Positions 38,010 to 48,300 of a stretch of 64,000 bases of DNA are shown piece after piece. Source of the DNA: Lasioglossum baleicum (taxonomy: Eukaryota > Arthropoda > Insecta > Hymenoptera > Halictidae); NCBI RefSeq assembly GCF_051020765.1, contig NW_027469736.1, positions 1 through 64,000 of the forward strand, read 5' to 3'. Both the position numbers and the translations under genes were made by a program. Under the pieces are notes generated by a model. It was not told where the DNA came from. It worked only from the letters and a program-made list of their open reading frames with translations, and did no database searches. Within the stretch, counting starts at the first letter, position 1. Every line of letters begins with the position of its first letter.

Positions 38010-38575
38010 ATTGTTCAAATTTTGTTGTCTTAAAATGGAATTTAAAATTGTTAATGTGTTACTTATTCAGTATTTTTTCAGATAATTTAAATCAGCCAAT
38101 GTCTTTGGTTATAAACTCTGTATTTCTTGAAGTATTCATAATATGAAAAATAAATGTCAAGAAATACAGAGAAATTTATAACCAAAGATATCAATGTATC
38201 TGGTTAATTTATAACCAAAGAGTAACAAATGTACAATTTTTAATTTTATTTTAAAACAACAAATTTGGTCTGCTATGAAAACACGTTATTTGTTTAAAAC
38301 AATTGCAAAAGAAATGGTGAAAAAACATTTTTAGTAGATACTCTTGTGTTTTCACTACAATGAATACTGGGATAGTTTTATACTTATGACTCAATGACAA
38401 AAAGATAACACGTTTGTTTACACGTGTGTAAAATCAACAATTTTTAAGACATCGAAAAATCCTTTGAGATTCGTTCATAGATCACTAAAGACTACACATA
38501 TTTAAAGAACAAAATCCGAAATTTTACTCCAAAATGTATTCGTTTTCGCGTGGAATGTGTGACCCAGATATGTTA
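38010..38575 (-). repeat. Inner inverted repeat, right MULE unit
   Basis: 38310-38575 pairs with 32440-32690 in inverted orientation. 38095-38160 contains GTATTCATAATATGAA, matching the outer left-arm segment near 26070. A local hairpin lies at 38103-38187 (CTTTGGTTATAAACTCTG ... CAGAGAAATTTATAACCAAAG). This is the distal end repeat of the right unit. Confidence 0.65.
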
Positions 38576-38597
38576 TAACCGTATTTCTATTATTCTA

Positions 38598-38600
<3 letters not shown>

Positions 38601-38636
<36 letters not shown>
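38601..38636 (+). repeat. (AT)n microsatellite
   Basis: About 18 AT dinucleotides between the inner inverted repeat and the terminal RING exon of the right MULE gene. Confidence 0.95.
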
Positions 38637-38639
<3 letters not shown>

Positions 38640-38659
38640 TTGATGTTTTCTGAGCATAC

Positions 38660-41600
38660 TTATATTTCTGGTTCACGAAGTGTCACGTACATCGTAAAGC
38701 TGACATTGCATACAGGGCATCGTTTGCAATCACATTGGCTGATACAAGTTATACAACAAGCAAGATGACCGCAAGGCACACAAACTTCTGTTGCTTTGTT
38801 AATAAAACAGATTATGCAAAATCCTGATTTGTGGTTATTACTATCTTCTTGATCATTAGTATCTCCTTTTTCACATTCCCAAAAACTATCATTAAGTATT
38901 TCAACAATATAATCGCCTAAAAAATATATGTTCAATTAATTATCCGTACTGCTTGGTTATATGAAAAATTTGATTTTTCGATACACCTCGGTCACAATTG
39001 GTGATAATTGACACCACTTATTATATTAATAATAACGATTTAGAAAAGTTGAGATTAATATGTGGATTGGAGATAACCTGCTGACACTGTCCCGTCCTGT
39101 ATTGTCGAGGAATTCGATGATGCTGAAGTCGTACCTGGTAACGTTTTTGCATGCATCCATTCTAGTTTATCTTTAACAACAAATTATATACGGAGAGAAC
39201 ATTATAATATATATAATATCTACAATCGATAATACGTACTACATAATATAAAATTAATTTATTTACCGGTTTCTGTAGGATTATAAGTTGTTTTGGCAAA
39301 AGAGTTAGCATCAGCAATTTCGTCATTAATATCTTCATCTGTACAAAAAGTATTTTAATTCTATGAGGTAGCTTTAAAATTATCAATATATATTTACCTG
39401 CCAATGCACTGATTTGATTGATTTTAAAAATTGTGTCTTTATGATGAAATATATTTAAAAACTCCTCTAGAGATAATCTACAAAATCATATAAATTTATA
39501 AACATATATACAATAAAAATAATTATAAATAGAAAGAATGTTAACCTTCCAGTATCAAATTCAGCTTGAGCTTTAGCAATTTTTTTCCTTCGACTAATAT
39601 TTTCACGAGTACGTGGTTTTCGAGACGCTACACCATTTTGTAGAAGATTCAAATCTAATTCTTGATCCATAAGCAAATCTCTTATTTTTTCTAAAATTTA
39701 ATAACATTTAACTACATACTGCCGCATATTTAGAGTAACATGACAATGATGTAAGTATATAGTTATTAAATTATAAATAAATTGATTGCAAAAAATTAAA
39801 TAATACTATACCTAGAAATGCCCAAACGTTTATGTTCTGTTTTCCTAATTTTTGACCAGCAACATTATGGAAAGACTCTGCAATATTGTTAGTGCGCACC
39901 GGACGATTGTATACGCTTACTTGCGATGCCATTTTTAACCAATTAATTCGCATGTAAGTCATAAATAAAAGAACATTGGGGAAATTACTTGCTATGTTGT
40001 CTGCCTCTTTTTGTATAATTAATAAGGCTTCTTGAAATTTTGTTTCAGGTACTAAAGCCAAAGACATTGACATACGCAGAACAGTATTAGGTACATTAGT
40101 CAAACCAAGTTTGCGCCACTTTCGCAGAATAGCCTGCGATATATCGTACATATATGTATGACAAAAAATGTAGCTTTCTATACATAGACAAAATTGTAAT
40201 TTATATGATAATATATAACTTCAAACAGTATCACCAACCTGACAATAGTGAAACCAGCTACCATGTATATGCGCATTAGGGAATAACTCATTTAGAGTTG
40301 TAACAGCAGCTGCTTCATAATCACTCATTATGAATCTTATATTATTTGGTAATTCGGGTATTAAAGTAAATATTTGTTTCCATATGGCAGTATACATCGC
40401 AGCCGTCCGTGTTTCGCACAGTACAAGTATAGTTGCAATACCCTGCAGAGAAGCAATTCTTTATGTTTGTGAAGGAGCATTGGATACAATTTAAGAAGTA
40501 AATCCAATATAAATTATGTTTTACATTATCCATGTAGCGTATATGGATGGTGTAGAGCTGTCCCATGTGTGGCTTCTTGGGTAAAACCTAAAATTACAGA
40601 CGACTATTATTATCTACTATTATTATTATTATCTATTATTATCATATATACTGTGACGTTGCAACGTTTGCGACGTCCCTTCTCCGTTAATTCCGCGCAT
40701 ATTTTCGAGAGCGATAAAGGACCGGACCGCCCTCTAACGGGACACGTACCGAGACAGGATTCGAGAGCGCTCCTTTAAGAGACCCCGATATTATCGAGGA
40801 CCTCCTAATGACATCTGTCGCGCGTGCCGAGAACGGCAAGTTTCAGGGCCGTATATGGAACGCGCAGAAGGAACCACCGACCGCCCGAATTGTCACGGGA
40901 AATGAACAATCGCCCCAAGGCCAGGAAGCGCCCGACGGAAAAGCGAATGGCCGTTTCGAGAAATTAGAGCTTGGTGCGAGGACACTCGGCAAGCAAACCG
41001 GAGGCGCCGCCAGGACAGTAGCTCTCTTAAACATCTCGTCCAAGGTGACGGACTGGAAGACCTGACGCCGTCTCGTCCCGTCAAGGGAGAGCTACCCCGG
41101 GGTCGGTGCCCTCGTAGCCAAGAAGAGGAAGCCCCTCCGCTGGTCAAGTCGAGCGATAGGCTCCTTGACCAATTTCGTGATTGCCCGGGGCCCTAGGGCG
41201 CGAAGAGGGAACGCTCCTGTGCCGTAGAGTTACGCCGTGGAAACACGCCATAGGCAATTCGGAAAAGCGGTCGAGTGGGGGGAACCGAGTTCGATCCGCT
41301 AGATTGCCGAAAATCGATGGATCACTGTCGCGCTGGCTCTCGTTATCGCATGTCGTGCGCTCTGCACTCGCGTTGCGAACTAATTGTAACTTAGCGTCGG
41401 GAAACCGAGAAGTGCCCGTTGGAGGTTTTCGTGGTGTCTAAGATGAAGTCCACCTACGCTCCGGCCGTGCCTCACGCTCTATCGAGAGCAGTTCCGAAAA
41501 AGGGCATCGAAAACGAGAAACGGTAAGCCGCACTTGTGATCCATTCGGTAGTTCGTTGCGCGACGGCTCGACCTTCGTCGCGAGAGGACGAATGCTTCCC

Positions 41601-43467
41601 ATTCCGTCCTCGATAATTCGCTCGCGTTCGTTTCGGGAATGCTTTGAGATTTCGAGATTATTTTGAGAGTTTTCGTCTTTAAATTACGTGCGAAAGAGTG
41701 TCCTAAGGGGAGTCGCGTTTCGTGCGAGTGATCTTTTCGGTCTCTTCGCGTTTCTCGAATCCTGTGTCTCTCGCCGAACATCGTAGGGTTTTCGTCGGCG
41801 TTCGATCGCGTAATCGTTAGCGTACGCGTCGGGGCGAATCACGGGCGGAAGTCATCGCGACAGTCTCGCAGTTCGCCAATCATCTGCGCCTCGCGTTTCC
41901 GAAGTTCGTTGCGCACGAAACCCCGGTAATTGTCAGCGGTATCGTGCGAGCAAAATCGGTAAGACAACCGCGCGGCGAACGACCACCTTCTCGCTATCTT
42001 GTATGAAGAGCGCGGGCTCTCGGGTCGCGGTCACGTGGCCGCAGATTTTGTAATTTAACGACTGCTACAATAAATAGCTCGAGACCATATCGTAGTCGAA
42101 TTACTCGATTCCCTGTGAGATCCGTCCTGCCGAGAGGGCTGTCCTAGTCATCCCGTGTTCGAACCATCTGGCCCCGTCGCGACGTCGTTTTCGATCCGCG
42201 TGTCTCGAAGATTCGACTCTCGACCTCGGCTTCTCCGAGCTCGAGCCTTGTTCTGCGTTCCGTGTGGCATCCTTGCGGTGCCTGGCGCCCGAACCTTTCG
42301 TTTGTCGTGAGGAAATCGTCGAATCCTCGAGTCTCGTTTGTCTCGGGCGGACCGCGTGTACTCGGCTTGCCCGCGGCCTGGTCTCAGCGCCTGCAAGGCC
42401 CGAAGTTGACCGGCTTCCGCGAGTCAAACCGCTCGTCGGAAAAAGGTTAACGTGACAATACACAGTAAGTTTACTTTGAAAAGTCTGATATTCTTGATAT
42501 AAACATTTAAGTTAAATAGCTTCTGTAATATATAGAGTTTAAGTTAATTAAATTGTTAAACAAAAACATTATATCTAAGAGTTTTATGCTACTTACTGCA
42601 AATGTTCCATCAACGAATATTTCTTTTGAATTCTTTAATCCTTCTAGCAAGCCGTCAGTTGTAATTATAACAGCAAATTCGTCTTTTAATGACTTCACAA
42701 CAGATATTTTTAGTTTTTCCAATGGTTGATAAGTTTTCATCTGATCATACAAAATTTCTAAGGATTGCGGAATTGTGGGTTTGAAATTAGCTCTCTGTCT
42801 GTGCAACGTTGGTCTTAATTTTGAAAATGAACAGTAAGCTGCAGCATCTGGATGTCTTTAAATAAATATTTGTATAACATTTCAGTGAATTTATATATAT
42901 GTGACACTGTCAACAATTAATTTCAGTGATTTCTTAATATGTTTTAAAAACCCCCACACACTCTAAAAATTTAACACAAACTAACTCCATATGGTTGTTC
43001 TTTCCTGTGTACATCTGCTATTCCAAATCAATTCTACAACATATTAAAAAATCTTTGAAATCTGTAAGAGTGTCACATATCGATAGATAGATAAATATTT
43101 GTTCAAAATATTTGGAGAAAATATAAAAAAAAGTTGATAAAAGAAACACATAAGAAAAGTAAGCATAAACATACTTTCTACAAACATCATCAAATATTTG
43201 TTTAAATGGGATCAATGTCTCCCGACTCAGCTTCATCATTTCCTCTATCATAAAATGCTGCGTAGCAATATATTCTTGCCCAGGGTGGTTATGGGATTTT
43301 AATAGCGTAATAGTCCCATCGCTGAGAACCATCACAGCCCCACAACATCGTGTGGTGCGTCGTGTGTTGCAACGATAAATATTTTCACTGCGATGATCTT
43401 TATTGTACACGTAATCGTTGTGTACAAAGACAAAAGAACCTTTCACTTTACCTGCGATTTTTTCCAT
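38660..43467 (-). CDS. Right FLYWCH/MULE transposase with predicted C-terminal RING exon
   Basis: Predicted exons in coding order: 43175-43467, 42597-42855, 40525-40587, 40239-40442, 39812-40133, 39546-39690, 39398-39477, 39267-39338, 39135-39170, 38660-38916. They total 1731 nt, 576 residues, with GT/AG borders and no internal stop. FLYWCH at 10-61 is the same as in the left gene. DDE residues: D180 (FVDGTF), D246 (MSDYEAA), E359 (NIAESFH). The usual CWFH Cys is Ser here (GSWFHYC). The last exon encodes a C3HC4 RING (CIIC at about 525, CGH at about 540, CPVC at about 558) of IAP-like spacing, entered in the phase required by the preceding exon. If the donor at 39134 is not used, the protein ends at a TAA near 39058 (516 residues). 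The RING join is the least certain part. Confidence 0.75.
40652..42457 (+). mobile_element. Solo LTR, GC-rich, 1.8 kb
   Basis: Begins TGTGACGTTGC and ends GTTAACGTGACA, flanked by the 4-bp target duplication ATAC (40648-40651 and 42458-42461). AATAAA occurs near 42070 in + orientation. No coding domains; composition is strikingly GC-rich against the AT-rich host. It lies inside intron 2 of the right MULE gene; without it that intron would be about 200 bp. Probably the remnant of an LTR retrotransposon after LTR-LTR recombination. Confidence 0.85.
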
Positions 43468-45379
43468 CTATTAACAGTATGATTACTTTGAGAGAAACAA
43501 AATATTATCGGCAATACAATGAATTTTAAACAGCCATAATTCAACATATGTAAAAAAATTGGTAAAACATTGACGACACGGTAAAATTACGATTACACAT
43601 TTTATAGAATGAATATGAAAATACGATCATTACCTAGAATATAATTGATTCTAACAATATTGTATTGTAATATTCGTTAGCTACGCGTTGCGTGCGTCAG
43701 ATGAAATAACAAATGGTGGTCGCTGACTAAACAAATGATTCTGAAGAACATAAAAATGAAAATATGGTCGATGATATTATCGCTGACAAAGATAGAAACT
43801 TTCCGTAAAATTAGTTCTAACAAAGAATGTTGTTAAAAATTTGTTTGAATGCTGCACCGCGCGATACACAGCATACGACGACCGAACACAGCAGGTTGGA
43901 TCCTGACATTTTACTATAACTCTTGAACCATCAGAGATATCGGGATGAAATTTGCACTAAAATTTATTAAAAAATGTTTCTTATCTACTGATAATTATTA
44001 TTTATTCTTCATATTATGAATATTTCAAGACATACAAAGAATAGAAAGTTAAATTATCAATGCTTTTTACCGTTAGAACATTGTCATTGCAATAATCAGG
44101 ATCTGACCGTGTGTTCCAATTAAAATAGTTCAGCTAGTAATTCTGCTTCGTACACCACATGTAAAAGAAAAATATAAAAAATCACAAAGTATTGTATTCA
44201 TTACTCAGAAAAATGATTATATTTTATAGGCAAAAAATACTTATCTAAATTATCTTTTTCACACAGAATTATTCCGGAGCTGTGAAAGCAATTCTACATA
44301 TTCGTGTAATTTTTCAGTCCTTCGCTCTTCGTTGTCACTATTTTAATTCGCAATCACATTAATTTCAAAAATTTAATAATCCACGAATTCCGTTGCATGT
44401 CTTATATTTACATAACTTTACAGTTATCATTCTAAACGCTGCTGTGACATTACACGCTGATTAACTGGTTTAAAAAAGATTGTATAAAGCACGATCATAT
44501 ATGTCGCGTATAAACTTCAATTATTAATGCTTTCTATCTAAGAATATAATGGTTTTCAAGATCACAAGCTACATATTACTCACCGTGAGAACATTATCCT
44601 TGCAATAATCAGGATATGACCGTGCGTTCCAATTAAAATAGTTCAGCTAGTAGATATGCTTCGTACACCACATGTAAAAGAAAAATATAAAAAATCACAA
44701 AGTATCGTATTCATTACTCAGAAAAATGATTATATTTTATAGGCAAAAAATACTTATCTAAATTATCTTTTTCACACAGAATTATTCGGGAGCTGTGAAA
44801 TCAATTCTATACATTCGTGTAATTTTTCAGTCCTTCGCTCTTCGTTGTCAATATTTTAATTCACAATCACATTAATATTAAAAATCGAACAATCTACTAA
44901 TTTTTCCGTGGCACGTGTTATATCTACATATAATTAATGTACTCTTCCTGCACAAATTTTATCTCTTAATGAGTAAAAACATTATAACCTAAAATTTATT
45001 GCACACACCAAAAACCATTCATTTCTACACTTCAAAAATTAATTCGTCAAGGTGTATTTGGCAGATCCTTCACAAGAATTCATAAACCTAGATATGCACT
45101 TCCATCATTTCCATCTGCCATCGGCCGCATTTCCATCTGCGTTCAAAATTACTGTAAGCAATTCTATTTGTGCACGATTCGCGTGTGTGCAATTTTACAT
45201 TTTATGTGTACCCAATAAAGATGAATCCAATTCTATTTGTGCGCAATCGAGATGTGTCCGATTCTCCTTGTGCGCAATCGAGATGTGTCCGATTGTACTT
45301 GTGCCCAATCATGCTGTGTCCAAAAGATATGTGCGCAATGTGCATGTGGGCAATCGTATTGTGGGCAACTGAGCGCCTC
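43289..45379 (-). repeat. Right outer inverted arm of MULE structure
   Basis: Reverse complement of the left arm 24716-27076, with the intact empty site of the hAT element at 43872-43879. It has extra bases at about 44885-44960 and lacks some left-arm bases there. It includes the two related segments at about 44045-44350 and 44590-44880, and ends in degenerate GTGCGCAATCG repeats (45160-45376). Confidence 0.9.
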
Positions 45380-45381
45380 CC

Positions 45382-48300
45382 CTTCTAAACTACTCATCCC
45401 ACAGGATTTGTTCTTGACAATTCCTTTAGATTTTTTCATTGCGCATCTTTTATGTCATATTACTTTTTTTCGTACAACCCACGGTTTCCGAGAAAATTGA
45501 GAAAACATGGTTTTTAAACTGGTTTTGCTCGAATATCTTCTAAACTACTCATCCCACAGGATTTGTTCTTGACAATTCCTTTAGATTTTTTCATTGCGCA
45601 TCTTTTTTGTCATATTACTTTTTTTCGTACAACCCACGGTTTCCGAGAAAATTGAGAAAACATGGTTTTTAAACTGGTTTTGCTCGAATATCTTCTAAAC
45701 TACTCATCCCACAGGATTTGTTCAGGACAATTCCTTTAGATTTTTTCATTGCGCATCTTTTTTGTCATATTACTTTTTTTCGTACAACCCACGGTTTCCG
45801 AGAAAATTGAGAAAACATGGTTTTTAAACTGGTTTTGCTCGAATATCTTCTAAACTACTCATCCCACAGGATTTGTTCTTGACAATTCCTTTAGATTTTT
45901 TCATTGCGCATCTTTTTTGTCATATTACTTTTTTTCGTACAACCCACGGTTTCCGAGAAAATTGAGAAAACATGGTTTTTAAACTGGTTTTGCTCGAATA
46001 TCTTCTAAACTACTCATCCCACAGGATTTGTTCTGGACAATTCCTTTAGATTTTTTCATTGCGCATCTTTTTTGTCATATTACTTTTTTTCGTACAACCC
46101 ACGGTTTCCGAGAAAATTGAGAAAACATGGTTTTTAAACTGGTTTTGCTCGAATATCTTCTAAACTACTCATCCCACAGGATTTGTTCAGGACAATTCCT
46201 TTAGATTTTTTCATTGCGCATCTTTTTTGTCATATTACTTTTTTTCGTACAACCCACGGTTTCCGAGAAAATTGAGAAAACATGGTTTTTAAACTGGTTT
46301 TGCTCGAATATCTTCTAAACTACTCATCCCACAGGATTTGTTCAGGACAATTCCTTTAGATTTTTTCATTGCGCATCTTTTTTGTCATATTACTTTTTTT
46401 CGTACAACCCACGGTTTCCGAGAAAATTGAGAAAACATGGTTTTTAAACTGGTTTTGCTCGAATATCTTCTAAACTACTCATCCCACAGGATTTGTTCTG
46501 GACAATTCCTTTAGATTTTTTCATTGCGCATCTTTTTTGTCATATTACTTTTTTTCGTACAACCCACGGTTTCCGAGAAAATTGAGAAAACATGGTTTTT
46601 AAACTGGTTTTGCTCGAATATCTTCTAAACTACTCATCCCACAGGATTTGTTCAGGACAATTCCTTTAGATTTTTTCATTGCGCATCTTTTTTGTCATAT
46701 TACTTTTTTTCGTACAACCCACGGTTTCCGAGAAAATTGAGAAAACATGGTTTTTAAACTGGTTTTGCTCGAATATCATCTAAACTACTCATCCCACAGG
46801 ATTTGTTCTTGACAATTCCTTTAGATTTTTTCATTGCGCATCTTTTTTGTCATATTACTTTTTATCGTACAACCCACGGTTTCCGAGAAAATTGAGAAAA
46901 CATGGTTTTTAAACTGGTTTTGCTCGAATATCTTCTAAACTACTCATCCCACAGGATTTGTTCAGGACAATTCCTTTAGATTTTTTCATTGCGCATCTTT
47001 TTTGTCATATTACTTTTTTTCGTACAACCCACGGTTTCCGAGAAAATTGAGAAAACATGGTTTTTAAACTGGTTTTGCTCGAATATCTTCTAAACTACTC
47101 ATCCCACAGGATTTGTTCAGGACAATTCCTTTAGATTTTTTCATTGCGCATCTTTTTTGTCATATTACTTTTTTTCGTACAACCCACGGTTTCCGAGAAA
47201 ATTGAGAAAACATGGTTTTTAAACTGGTTTTGCTCGAATATCTTCTAAACTACTCATCCCACAGGATTTGTTCTTGACAATTCCTTTAGATTTTTTCATT
47301 GCGCATCTTTTTTGTCATATTACTTTTTTTCGTACAACCCACGGTTTCCGAGAAAATTGAGAAAACATGGTTTTTAAACTGGTTTTGCTCGAATATCTTC
47401 TAAACTACTCATCCCACAGGATTTGTTCAGGACAATTCCTTTAGATTTTTTCATTGCGCATCTTTTTTGTCATATTACTTTTTTTCGTACAACCCACGGT
47501 TTCCGAGAAAATTGAGAAAACATGGTTTTTAAACTGGTTTTGCTCGAATATCTTCTAAACTACTCATCCCACAGGATTTGTTCTTGACAATTCCTTTAGA
47601 TTTTTTCATTGCGCATCTTTTTTGTCATATTACTTTTTTTCGTACAACCCACGGTTTCCGAGAAAATTGAGAAAACATGGTTTTTAAACTGGTTTTGCTC
47701 GAATATCTTCTAAACTACTCATCCCACAGGATTTGTTCTTGACAATTCCTTTAGATTTTTTCATTGCGCATCTTTTTTGTCATATTACTTTTTTTCGTAC
47801 AACCCACGGTTTCCGAGAAAATTGAGAAAACATGGTTTTTATACTGGTTTTGCTCGAATATCTTCTAAACTACTCATCCCACAGGATTTGTTCTGGACAA
47901 TTCCTTTAGATTTTTTCATTGCGCATCTTTTTTGTCATATTACTTTTTTTCGTACAACCCACGGTTTCCGAGAAAATTGAGAAAACATGGTTTTTAAACT
48001 GGTTTTGTTCGAATATCTTCTAAACTACTCATCCCACAGGATTTGTTCTGGACAATTCCTTTAGATTTTTTCATTGCGCATCTTTTTTGTCATATTACTT
48101 TTTTTCGTACAACCCACGGTTTCCGAGAAAATTGAGAAAACATGGTTTTTAAACTGGTTTTGCTCGAATATCTTCTAAACTACTCATCCCACAGGATTTG
48201 TTCTGGACAATTCCTTTAGATTTTTTCATTGCGCATCTTTTTTGTCATATTACTTTTTTTCGTACAACCCACGGTTTCCGAGAAAATTGAGAAAACATGG

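Larger units (their letters stand above)
24716..45381. mobile_element. Composite inverted structure of two MULE transposase genes
   Basis: Outer inverted arms of about 2.1 kb (24716-27076 and 43289-45379) flank two convergent FLYWCH/MULE transposase genes. A second, more diverged inverted pair lies inside (32440-32880 with 38010-38575) downstream of each gene. So each gene is bounded by its own outer and inner inverted repeats: two MULE units tail to tail. After allowing for later insertions (Gypsy element, solo LTR, hAT foldback), the two halves have similar lengths. No target duplication could be identified because both outer edges touch tandem repeats. Confidence 0.75.

Noticed and set aside
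38660..38935. RING frame as an independent IAP gene starting at its own ATG (38935)
   Set aside because: That ATG lies upstream of a good acceptor, and the acceptor phase fits the upstream transposase exon; no BIR domain nearby. Kept as an exon with moderate confidence.
40808..42463. Several 60-120 codon frames in the GC-rich solo LTR
   Set aside because: GC-rich DNA has few stops; frames overlap on both strands and show no domain. The LTR boundaries and duplication explain the region.
45470..45490. CENP-B-box-like TTCGTACAACCCACG in the 155-bp monomer
   Set aside because: TTCG and the central A fit, but the CGGG half does not. The degenerate pattern is too short to support a centromeric call.
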